Source: Nostoc sp. CHAB 5715 (GTDB lineage Bacteria > Cyanobacteriota > Cyanobacteriia > Cyanobacteriales > Nostocaceae). Taken from it: a DNA stretch of 6,727 bases. Under the pieces are notes generated by a model that did not search any database, was not told the origin of the DNA, and worked only from the letters and a program-made list of their open reading frames with translations. Both the position numbers and the translations under genes were made by a program. Each line of letters begins with the position of its first letter. Position 1 is the stretch's first letter. Where the stretch lies: assembly GCF_020829685.1 (NCBI RefSeq), contig NZ_JAIVFR010000364.1:1-6727 (forward strand), written 5' to 3'. This document shows positions 1-6,033 of the stretch, one piece after another.

Positions 1-64
1 GGGCATGGGGCATTGGGCATTGGGTTAGGAAAATTCTTCCTAGTCCCCAGTTCCTAGTTCCCAG
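1..64. repeat. Short tandem repeats: GGGCATT heptamers followed by a 14-bp duplicated unit
   Basis: Positions 1-24 hold three tandem heptamers (GGGCATG, GGGCATT, GGGCATT) and a final GGG. The array may continue beyond the left edge. Positions 37-50 and 51-64 are two tandem copies of TTCCTAGTCCCCAG that differ at one base. TAGGAA at 26-31 and TTCCTA at 37-42 can also pair around a 5-nt loop. Repeats of this kind (STRR-like) are common between genes of heterocystous cyanobacteria. No coding function is seen, and a regulatory role cannot be judged from sequence. Confidence 0.8.
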
Positions 65-65
65 T

Positions 66-92
66 ATCGGTAAGAGAAGTGCCTTAACCGAT
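66..92. other. Stem-loop in the region downstream of the hybrid kinase
   Basis: ATCGGTAAG (66-74) pairs with CTT-A-ACCGAT (83-92) through nine base pairs with one bulged A, leaving an 8-nt loop. It lies about 100 nt past the stop codon of the minus-strand hybrid kinase. Neither strand has a T-run after the stem, so it is not a standard intrinsic terminator. It could be a 3' end structure of the operon transcript or part of a repeat. The rest of 93-191 shows no gene, repeat or terminator that can be supported. Confidence 0.45.
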
Positions 93-191
93 GCGATGCT
101 CAATCATATCAAATCCAAGCAATTCGCACCCACATCAATAAAGCAGCCTTTTGTACTCATATCTATCAGGATACTTACGTAATTAGTTGAC

Positions 192-2471
192 TCACGATAG
201 TACTTTCTGTAAAGAAAGCAATAATTCGTTGACAGTATAGGGCTTCGACAAAAACGTATTCACACCAATCGCAGCTACTGCACTGAGCTTATTGTCAGAC
301 ATAAGTCCACTGCTGGCAATAATTCTGACTTGGGGGTTGATTTTTCGTAGGGTACGGATGGCAGTTAAACCATCCAGCGAGGGCAGCATAATATCCATTA
401 GTACAGCACTAATTTTGTCCTTATTTTTAGCGTACAGTGCGATCGCCTCAATGCCATCACTGGCAACTAAGATTTTATAGTTGTGAGCTTCTAGTGATGT
501 TCTGGTAATCTCTTGAATGGCAGCTTCATCATCCACAACCAAAATTAATTCTCCATGTCCTGTCTGTGGTGGCAATTCTTCTGGAGTGAGTGTTTCCATT
601 CCCCCCACTGCTGGTAAGTAAACCTTAAAGCTAGTGCTACTTCCCAGTTCGCTATATACGTCCACAAAACCTCCGTGGCTTTTAACTATCCCCAGTACAG
701 TGGAAAGTCCTAAACCAGTGCCTTGTCCCACATCTTTTGTGGTAAAGAATGGCTCGAAAATTCTATCTAAGATTTCTCTAGGAATCCCACTTCCAGTATC
801 GGAGACAGTAATCACTGTGTAAGGCCCCTCTTTGGCTTCCAGGTTCATCCGGGCATAATTTTCGTCAATTAACAGATTCTCGGCAGAGATACTCAAACTA
901 CCGCCATTGGCCATAGCATCGCGGGCGTTAACGCAGAGGTTCATCAGCACTTGATGGAGTTGGGTGCTATCTCCAGAAACCATCCACAAATCTTGCGGTA
1001 CATCAGTGCTGATTTCTATGGATTTGGGAAATGTCTCTTTGAGAATCTTGGCTAGTTCTACAATCAAATGTCTGAGTTGCAAAGTGATGCGCTTCCCTTC
1101 TACACCCCGCGCAAAGGACAGCACCTGTTTGACTAAATCAGCACCGCGTCTAGCGTTGATTTCTAAAATTTCTAGTAGATGGCGAGTTCGCGCATCTGCA
1201 TGAGGAAATTTGAGCGGTAGCAGTTGCGCTCCTGCCAAAATTGGTGTCAGGATATTGTTGAGGTCGTGAGCAATGCCACTAGCTAGAGTGCCAATACTTT
1301 CTAGGCGTTGGGCGCGAAATAATTGGGCTTCTAGGTGTTTTTTCTCGGTAATATCTGTGTCAACAGTGAGAATTGATTTCGGTTTGCCTTGTTCATCGCA
1401 TACCAAACTCCAGCGACTAGCAACAAGGATTTCCTTGTCCATTTTAGTCAGTTTAGTTAACTCGCCCTGCCACTTTCCTTTACTAACAACTTGTAAAAGA
1501 GCCGCTTCAATTTCTGGTGAAGGTTCGTCATACAAAAGCTCACTAGCATTTTTGCCCCAAGCCTCTGTAGCTTTCCAGCCGTAAAGTGTTTCTGCGCCTT
1601 TGTTCCAGAAGATAATTTGATTGTTTAAATTTCGCAGGCAAATAGCATCTGTGGTGACATCAAGTAATGCTGCTTGTTCGCGGATTTTTTCTTCTGCCAA
1701 TTTGCGTTCGCGTAGTGCGGCTTGTCGTTCGCTAATATCAATACTGGCGCATGTCACGCCGACAATTTCTTGCGACTCGTTCCGCAATGGCTCAACTGTC
1801 AAATCGTAATATCGAGTTGTATCTTTGATTGTTATTGATACTTCCTCTCGCGTTCCTATGCCACTGGTTAACACTCCACGTTTAATTGTGGTGAGACGTT
1901 GAGCATCTTCAACTGGGATAATATCTAAGTCTTGTTTACCCAACATTTCTTCAACAGTCAATCCATCGGAGGGATTGTAAACCCAGGTGTACCGTAACTC
2001 GCAATCTTGGTTGTAGACGAAGATGGGAGAGTTTTTCAGGGCTACCCGAAATCGTTCCTCACTCTGTCGCAGTGCGTTGTCTGCCCGTTGACGTTCAATG
2101 GCATAACGCATGGAGCGCACCAGCAAGTCGCCAGTTACTTGCCCTTTCACCAAATAATCTTGTGCTCCTTCTTGCATTGCTCTAATTGCTAGGGTTTCAT
2201 CGTTTATACCCGTCAGCACAATTATCGGAGTGGCTTTTGCTTGGTGGTGAGCGATGACAAAGGTTTCCAGTCCCTGGCTATCTGGCAGCGAGAGGTCTAA
2301 CAAAATTAGATCAAAAAGTTCTTTAGCTAGGTAGTTGAGTGCTTCAGAAAGCCGCTCAACGGGCGACAAATCAACTACAACTGTAGTAACTTCCTTTAAA
2401 AACTCCTGTAATAAAAATACATCACCAGGGTTATCTTCTACTAATAAGACTTTAATATTTTTACCTGCCAT
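192..2471 (-). CDS. Hybrid sensor histidine kinase, REC-PAS-PAS-HisKA-HATPase-REC
   Basis: This is a 759-residue soluble hybrid kinase with no signal peptide or membrane segment. The domains in order are: receiver at about 6-125 (acidic E12/D13, phospho-acceptor D59, T87, K109); PAS at about 139-250, ending in a PAC-like DISER; PAS at about 263-378, ending in DITEKK; HisKA with H402 in GIAHDLNN; ATPase with N-box N515, G1 box DTGSG (558-562) and G2 box GTGLG (584-588); and a second receiver at about 641-757 (D647/D648, D693, K743). All catalytic and phospho-acceptor residues are present. The EPFFTTK and GTGLGLS motifs place the core near the NtrB-like HPK4 kinases. The start at 2471 is preferred over an in-frame ATG at 2510 because it follows the upstream stop by 5 nt, has GGAG 8 nt upstream, and puts the receiver directly at the N-terminus. 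The two receivers suggest it accepts phosphate from another kinase at the N-terminus and relays its own at the C-terminus. The PAS ligands are unknown. Confidence 0.95.
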   Translation of the reverse strand: MAGKNIKVLLVEDNPGDVFLLQEFLKEVTTVVVDLSPVERLSEALNYLAKELFDLILLDLSLPDSQGLETFVIAHHQAKATPIIVLTGINDETLAIRAMQEGAQDYLVKGQVTGDLLVRSMRYAIERQRADNALRQSEERFRVALKNSPIFVYNQDCELRYTWVYNPSDGLTVEEMLGKQDLDIIPVEDAQRLTTIKRGVLTSGIGTREEVSITIKDTTRYYDLTVEPLRNESQEIVGVTCASIDISERQAALRERKLAEEKIREQAALLDVTTDAICLRNLNNQIIFWNKGAETLYGWKATEAWGKNASELLYDEPSPEIEAALLQVVSKGKWQGELTKLTKMDKEILVASRWSLVCDEQGKPKSILTVDTDITEKKHLEAQLFRAQRLESIGTLASGIAHDLNNILTPILAGAQLLPLKFPHADARTRHLLEILEINARRGADLVKQVLSFARGVEGKRITLQLRHLIVELAKILKETFPKSIEISTDVPQDLWMVSGDSTQLHQVLMNLCVNARDAMANGGSLSISAENLLIDENYARMNLEAKEGPYTVITVSDTGSGIPREILDRIFEPFFTTKDVGQGTGLGLSTVLGIVKSHGGFVDVYSELGSSTSFKVYLPAVGGMETLTPEELPPQTGHGELILVVDDEAAIQEITRTSLEAHNYKILVASDGIEAIALYAKNKDKISAVLMDIMLPSLDGLTAIRTLRKINPQVRIIASSGLMSDNKLSAVAAIGVNTFLSKPYTVNELLLSLQKVLS
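439..446. repeat. HIP1 octamer GCGATCGC
   Basis: Exact copy of the highly iterated cyanobacterial palindrome, lying inside the C-terminal receiver-coding part of the hybrid kinase gene. Confidence 0.95.
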
Positions 2472-2476
2472 TTCCA

Positions 2477-2902
2477 CTACTCCGGTGGCAGTTTTACGAT
2501 CGCAAACCAAAAATTTTCTATTGATTGTACAATTTTAACGAATTGATCGAAATCTACGGGCTTAGTTATATAACAGTTTGCACATAAATTATAGGCTTTG
2601 AGGATGTCTTCTTCAGCTTGGGAAGTCGTCAAAATTACTACAGGAATTCGCCTGAGATTTTCATCTCCTTTAATTTCTGCCAGTACTTCCCGCCCATCTT
2701 TTCTGGGGAGATTTAAATCGAGCAACACAATATCTGGATGGGCTGCTTTGACATATTTTTCCTGCTTTCGCAAGAATGCCATTGCCTCTACACCATCTTC
2801 GACCACATTCAAGTGAATGGAGATTTTGCTATCTTCCAAGGCGATGCGTGTGAGTTGGGCATCGCCTGGATTGTCTTCTACTAACAAAACCTCAATAGGC
2901 AT
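2477..2902 (-). CDS. Stand-alone response regulator receiver, Rcp1-like
   Basis: The 141-residue protein is a single CheY-like receiver with no output domain. Its residues are complete: acidic pair E9/D10 in VLLVEDNPGD, phospho-acceptor D62 in LLDLNLP, T92 in VILTTS, and K114-P115 in YITKP. The VEDNPGD start, the long insert before D62 and the C-terminal FWF...VKLP segment are typical of the Rcp1 family. In that family, short receivers are phosphorylated by phytochrome-type kinases and are usually encoded just downstream of them, and the C-terminal segment helps dimer formation. Here the gene follows a cyanobacteriochrome-type kinase after a 231-bp gap and precedes a hybrid kinase by 5 nt, so it probably shuttles phosphate between them. 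A modest AGGA ribosome binding site lies 11 nt upstream of the ATG. Family assignment is firm. The partner assignment rests on gene order. Confidence 0.95.
   Translation of the reverse strand: MPIEVLLVEDNPGDAQLTRIALEDSKISIHLNVVEDGVEAMAFLRKQEKYVKAAHPDIVLLDLNLPRKDGREVLAEIKGDENLRRIPVVILTTSQAEEDILKAYNLCANCYITKPVDFDQFVKIVQSIENFWFAIVKLPPE
2480..2483 (-). promoter_or_regulatory. Ribosome binding site that fixes the hybrid kinase start
   Basis: GGAG on the minus strand overlaps the last Glu codon and the first base of the TAG stop of the receiver gene. It lies 8 nt upstream of the ATG at 2471. This supports the 2471 start over the in-frame ATG at 2510 and suggests that translation of the two genes is coupled. 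Confidence 0.6.
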
Positions 2903-2924
2903 AATCGCTTTTATCCTACTACTC

Positions 2925-2985
2925 GGGGTTTAAAACCCCATCCCAAGAAGGGTTGCTTGTAATGCGATTGGGGTTTAAATCCCCC
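2925..2985. repeat. Pair of GGGG(A/T)TTTAAACCCC palindromes
   Basis: GGGGTTTAAAACCCC (2925-2939) is a perfect palindrome around a central A. A second copy, GGGGTTTAAATCCCC, lies at 2970-2984 and continues with one more C. Read on the minus strand they are GGGGATTTAAACCCC then GGGGTTTTAAACCCC, 14 of 15 bases identical, 30 nt apart. A small CCC-TTCTT-GGG hairpin is possible between them. They sit 23-83 nt upstream of the receiver start, so they fall in its leader if the cluster is co-transcribed. No T-run follows, so this is not a standard terminator. They could be binding sites, RNA structures or a mobile repeat. Confidence 0.75.
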
Positions 2986-2997
2986 TAACTAAACGTA

Positions 2998-3129
2998 ATT
3001 GCGAACTTGTACTGAGCGTAGCCGAAGTATTGCGAACTTGTACTGAGCGTAGCCGAAGTATTGCGAACTTGTACTGAGCGTAGCCGAAGTATTGCGAACT
3101 TGTACTGAGCGTAGCCGAAGTATTGCGAA
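2998..3129. repeat. Four perfect 31-bp tandem repeats plus a partial fifth
   Basis: The 31-bp unit begins ATTGCGAACTTG and ends GCGTAGCCGAAGT. Identical copies are at 2998-3028, 3029-3059, 3060-3090 and 3091-3121. An 8-base partial copy at 3122-3129 runs almost to the stop codon of the upstream kinase (TAA at 3134-3136). The unit length is not a multiple of three, so any frame through it rotates, and it is not coding. The core TACTGAGCGTAGCCGAAGTA resembles short repeats dispersed in Nostoc-type genomes. The complete identity of the copies implies recent expansion. It lies inside the presumed operon transcript, between the photoreceptor kinase and the receiver. Confidence 0.95.
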
Positions 3130-3133
3130 TTGT

Positions 3134-5704
3134 TTAAGGTGTCCACGATTGCTTAAGAGTTCTATCTGGAATTGTGAAGTAGAAAGTCGAGCCTTGACCC
3201 AGTTTCGACTCAACCCAGATCCGGCCGCCGTGGCGTTCTATAATTTTCTTACAAATTGCCAGACCAATTCCAGTACCCGGATACTTATCTCTACCGTGCA
3301 AGCGCTGAAAAATTATAAAAATACGTTCTGCATACTGGGATTCTAAACCAATGCCATTATCGCACACCCAGAACAGCCATTCATCTACCGACGGGATCAC
3401 ATTTAAACTTTCTCCATCTGAATTTCCATCTGGCTTCGCTACTCCGATGTGAATTCGTGGCTGCTGATAACGGCAAAATTTAATCGCATTGCCAATCAGA
3501 TTTTGAAATACTTGTATCAGTTGGGTAGCATCAGCCATCACTTCAGGTAGAGGATCGTGAGTGACAATTCCTTTACTATCAGCGATCGCAATTTGCAGAT
3601 TAGCGATCGCCTGTTCTAAGACAACAGTACAATTTACTGGTATAAAGGGCTGTCCACGGGTGCTGACGCGAGAATAATTCAACAAATCATTTATCAGCGT
3701 CTGCATCCGCCGCGCCCCATCTACTGCGTAGTTGATAAACTGATCGGCATTAGCATCGAGTTGACTTTTGTATCTTCGCTCTAGTAGTTGTAAATAACTC
3801 GTTACCATCCGCAATGGTTCTTGCAAGTCATGGGAAGCTACATAGGCAAATTGTTCCAATTCCGCATTAGAACGAGCGAGTTCCTTACTTTGCTGGCTTT
3901 CTTTTTCTAATAGTTGCGCTTGAGATAAAGCAATCCCAATTTGATTACCTAGTTGCTTTAACAACTCTGTCTCAAAGTTATTCCACCGTCGAGGTGCAGA
4001 ACACTGATGAGCCAGCAACAAGCCCCAAATGTTTTCTCTGATGAGAATTGGCACTACAAGGTTAGCTTTGACAGCAAACTGCTGAAGAAATTTTCGATGG
4101 CATGGTTGAATGTGAGCAGTTTGAATGTCTTCCATCGCACTAACTCTGCCTTGGCGATATCTTTCTATGTATTCTTCTTTAAAACAGGGGTCAAAAATAT
4201 TTTTTCCCAAAATTACCGGCCAACCAGGTAGCACCGCTTCTTGTACTACTGTTCCCGAACCATCAGACTCTAGTTGAAAAATTAAAACTCGGTCAGCTTG
4301 TAGTAGTTTTTGTACCTCAGTAACTGTAGTTTGGAGGATTTCGTTTATTTGTAAAGATTCTCGAATTTTCAAGGTGACTTCGGCAAATAATTGCGATCGC
4401 AAATTCTGCCGCTTTAATTCCTCATCTGCCTGCTTGCGATCTGTGATATCAGTATAAGAACCCACTATCCGCACTATATCACCCGATGCGTCCCAAAGTG
4501 CCTGTCCTCGATCTAGAATCCATTTATAGCTGCCGTCTTGGCAGTAGACTCGATATTCACAGACGTAAAACGGTATTTTCTTGGCAAAGTGGTCTTGGAA
4601 AGCTTGAAGTACCCAATCTCGCTCATCGGGGTGGATTAGTTTTATCCATTCATCCCAATCGTTGGAAACTTCGTGGTCTTTATAACCGAGCATTTCTTTC
4701 CACCGAGTTGAGAAGAACACTTCATTAGTTTTAAGGTTCCAGTCCCAAATACCATCATTATTACCATGTAATGCTAATTGCCAGCGTTCTTCACTCGCTC
4801 GTAGTGCTTCTGCTGTTCGCCGTCGTTCAGTAATGTCTTGGAAATATACAGACAAGCCGTCTTTTGCAGGATAGGCGTGGACTTGCAACCAGCAGTTTAG
4901 TGGCTGATAAAACTCCTCAAATTCCACACTCACCTGTTCTAACATTGCCCTCTGATACTCACGATGGAATGTTGTGTCTATGAGTTCTGGAAATACCTCC
5001 CAGATGCTTTGACCTAATAATTCATTGTGGGCTTTTTGCAACAGTAATTCTGCTTGACCATTAATGTAGGTGAATCGCCACTTTTTATCTAAAGCAAAAA
5101 ACGCATCAGTGATGCTTTCGAGCAAATTAGCAATGCGGATTCTCGCAGCTTCAGACTCGGCGTGTGCTGCTTGCTGGTGCGCCATTAGTTTCTCGGTAAC
5201 TTGAGATACCTCAGTTACATGACGCCTGAGTTCTAGTTGGTCGATTACCAAGCAACTCAGAGCTACAAGTGCCTCCACTTGTTCTTGGTTCAATTCCCGT
5301 GGAACTTGGTCAATTACACACAGAGTTCCCAGCATATCTCCCTTGGGAGTAATTAGGGGTACACCTGCATAAAACCGTACATGAGGATAGCCAGTTACTA
5401 CTGCATTATTTGCCAATTTTTCATCAGCTAGGGTATCAGGAACTACTACAACATTACGCTGCTCTTGGCAAAGGTAAGATAAGCCCACAGTCCGGGGCAT
5501 TTCTGATACATTTAAACCTACTTTTGCCTTAAACCATTGACGGTTTTCATCAATGAAATTTACCAAGGATATGGGCGTACCACAAATAAATGCCGCTAAC
5601 TGAGCAAGATTGTCGTAAGCTTCTTCCGGTTCGGTGTCAAGAATTTGATACTGGCGGAGGGCTTCTAGCCTGGCCACTTCTGTATCAATTTGTCCAGCTT
5701 TCAT
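3134..5704 (-). CDS. Cyanobacteriochrome-type sensor histidine kinase, GAF-PAS-PAS-GAF(DXCF)-HisKA-HATPase
   Basis: The 856-residue soluble kinase has no membrane segment. The domains in order are: GAF at about 24-160, a generic small-ligand type; a helical linker at 160-190; PAS at about 191-292 ending in DITERR; PAS with PAC at about 303-424 ending in DITDRK; a second GAF at about 447-600; HisKA with H625 in ASHDLQEP; and ATPase with N-box N739, G1 box DNGIG (782-786) and G2 box GTGIG (810-814). The second GAF has the DXCF motif D505-P-C507-F and the canonical C535-H536, 28 residues apart. It also has a GRVSAMEDI segment, ANLVVPI and IWGLLLAHQC. These are hallmarks of bilin-binding cyanobacteriochromes of the DXCF class, so it is inferred to sense light through a covalently bound phycocyanobilin or phycoviolobilin. 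The kinase core is the phytochrome-associated type. The start fits related proteins, where the first GAF follows a short RLEALRQYQILDT leader, but the ribosome binding site is weak. Downstream lie an Rcp1-like receiver and a hybrid kinase. Kinase identity is near certain, and bilin binding is likely but untested. Confidence 0.95.
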   Translation of the reverse strand: MKAGQIDTEVARLEALRQYQILDTEPEEAYDNLAQLAAFICGTPISLVNFIDENRQWFKAKVGLNVSEMPRTVGLSYLCQEQRNVVVVPDTLADEKLANNAVVTGYPHVRFYAGVPLITPKGDMLGTLCVIDQVPRELNQEQVEALVALSCLVIDQLELRRHVTEVSQVTEKLMAHQQAAHAESEAARIRIANLLESITDAFFALDKKWRFTYINGQAELLLQKAHNELLGQSIWEVFPELIDTTFHREYQRAMLEQVSVEFEEFYQPLNCWLQVHAYPAKDGLSVYFQDITERRRTAEALRASEERWQLALHGNNDGIWDWNLKTNEVFFSTRWKEMLGYKDHEVSNDWDEWIKLIHPDERDWVLQAFQDHFAKKIPFYVCEYRVYCQDGSYKWILDRGQALWDASGDIVRIVGSYTDITDRKQADEELKRQNLRSQLFAEVTLKIRESLQINEILQTTVTEVQKLLQADRVLIFQLESDGSGTVVQEAVLPGWPVILGKNIFDPCFKEEYIERYRQGRVSAMEDIQTAHIQPCHRKFLQQFAVKANLVVPILIRENIWGLLLAHQCSAPRRWNNFETELLKQLGNQIGIALSQAQLLEKESQQSKELARSNAELEQFAYVASHDLQEPLRMVTSYLQLLERRYKSQLDANADQFINYAVDGARRMQTLINDLLNYSRVSTRGQPFIPVNCTVVLEQAIANLQIAIADSKGIVTHDPLPEVMADATQLIQVFQNLIGNAIKFCRYQQPRIHIGVAKPDGNSDGESLNVIPSVDEWLFWVCDNGIGLESQYAERIFIIFQRLHGRDKYPGTGIGLAICKKIIERHGGRIWVESKLGQGSTFYFTIPDRTLKQSWTP
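3582..3610. repeat. Two HIP1 octamers 13 bp apart
   Basis: Exact GCGATCGC copies lie at 3582-3589 and 3603-3610, in the part of the photoreceptor kinase gene that encodes the segment between HisKA and the N-box. Confidence 0.95.
4393..4400. repeat. HIP1 octamer GCGATCGC
   Basis: Exact copy inside the kinase gene, in the linker between the second PAS and the cyanobacteriochrome GAF. Confidence 0.95.
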
Positions 5705-5728
5705 TAACTTTTCTTAATAAATTTAAAT

Positions 5729-5760
5729 GTTATATCTAGCCAGCAGGGTGGCTATCTCAA
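5729..5760 (-). promoter_or_regulatory. Candidate promoter with inverted repeat for the photoreceptor kinase
   Basis: On the minus strand, TTGAGA (5760-5755) and TATAAC (5734-5729) resemble -35 and -10 boxes, but the spacer is 20 nt, longer than the usual 17. The spacer contains a perfect inverted repeat, TAGCCA-GCAGGG-TGGCTA (5737-5754). The -10 lies 24 nt upstream of the ATG. A sub-optimal spacer with a dyad inside it can mark a regulator site, but this is a weak prediction. Confidence 0.25.
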
Positions 5761-5942
5761 GAATAGCTTAATCTCTTGTAATAATTCTTAGTCTTTTCCC
5801 CGCCTCTGGCTGTTCAGGAAAGTCTGTTTAAATTTTCTCAATGATTCGGATAATGGTCAGACGGTTTGGATGGTTTTTGACTAGTTCTGACTTTTGAAAC
5901 ATCCTCTAAGTTTGTTTGGGTTGTCCACATTAACACTTGTTC

Positions 5943-5954
5943 ATGTTGCAACAT
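5943..5954. promoter_or_regulatory. Perfect palindrome ATGTTGCAACAT, possible operator
   Basis: A 12-bp dyad with no spacer lies 79 nt upstream of the TPR start codon and 30 nt upstream of the possible -10 box. Its position would suit an activator or repressor site. The cognate regulator is unknown. Confidence 0.3.
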
Positions 5955-6017
5955 CTGCGTAATTTTCTCATAAAAAGAGTGATATATAACTAAAGGAAAA
6001 CATCTCTGCTTTAAATG

Positions 6018-6026
6018 AGGAAGGAG
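6018..6026 (+). promoter_or_regulatory. Strong ribosome binding site of the TPR gene
   Basis: AGGAAGGAG contains two near-consensus Shine-Dalgarno cores and ends 7 nt before the ATG at 6034. It supports that start over the out-of-frame ATG at 6015. Confidence 0.75.
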
Positions 6027-6033
6027 TATTTTT

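Larger units (their letters stand above)
5705..6033. promoter_or_regulatory. Divergent intergenic region between the kinase cluster and the TPR gene
   Basis: This 329-bp AT-rich gap should carry the promoters of both transcription units. No ORF or RNA gene is supported in it. On the kinase side there is an inverted repeat with weak -35/-10 matches (5729-5760). On the TPR side there is a perfect 12-bp palindrome (5943-5954), a TATAAC (5985-5990) that could be a -10 box about 44 nt upstream of the start, and a strong ribosome binding site. No convincing -35 box accompanies that -10. The middle part (about 5761-5940) shows nothing beyond a loose GTCAGA/TCTGAC inverted pair. Confidence 0.6.

Noticed and set aside
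138..157. Possible terminator hairpin (AAAG-GCTG-CTTT on the minus strand)
   Set aside because: The stem is only 4 bp and AT-rich with no T-run after it, too weak to call.
109..160. 18-codon minus-strand ORF downstream of the hybrid kinase
   Set aside because: It is too short, with no ribosome binding site or similarity that can be recognised.
1273..1584. 103-codon plus-strand ORF
   Set aside because: It is fully antisense to the PAS/HisKA part of the hybrid kinase, has no domain features, and is best explained as a shadow frame.
2472..2510. N-terminal extension of the hybrid kinase from the ATG at 2510
   Set aside because: It would overlap the receiver gene, adds 13 residues not expected before a receiver fold, and lacks the GGAG that precedes the 2471 start.
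2998..3129. CRISPR array
   Set aside because: The 31-bp units are directly adjacent and identical, with no unique spacers and no cas genes.
2989..3213. 74-codon minus-strand ORF with repeated AILRLRSVQVRN peptides
   Set aside because: It is the translation of the 31-bp non-coding tandem array, read in rotating frames, and it overlaps the 3' end of the kinase gene in another frame.
3092..3346. 84-codon plus-strand ORF
   Set aside because: It covers the repeat array and lies antisense to the ATPase domain of the kinase, with no recognisable domain or ribosome binding site.
5224..5635. First GAF domain of the kinase as a second bilin-binding domain
   Set aside because: It has neither a Cys-His pair nor a DXCF motif. 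C79 sits in a different context (LSYLCQEQ), so it is read as a generic GAF.
6015..6033. Alternative ATG at 6015 upstream of the TPR gene
   Set aside because: It is out of frame with the signal peptide and TPRs and yields only a short peptide.
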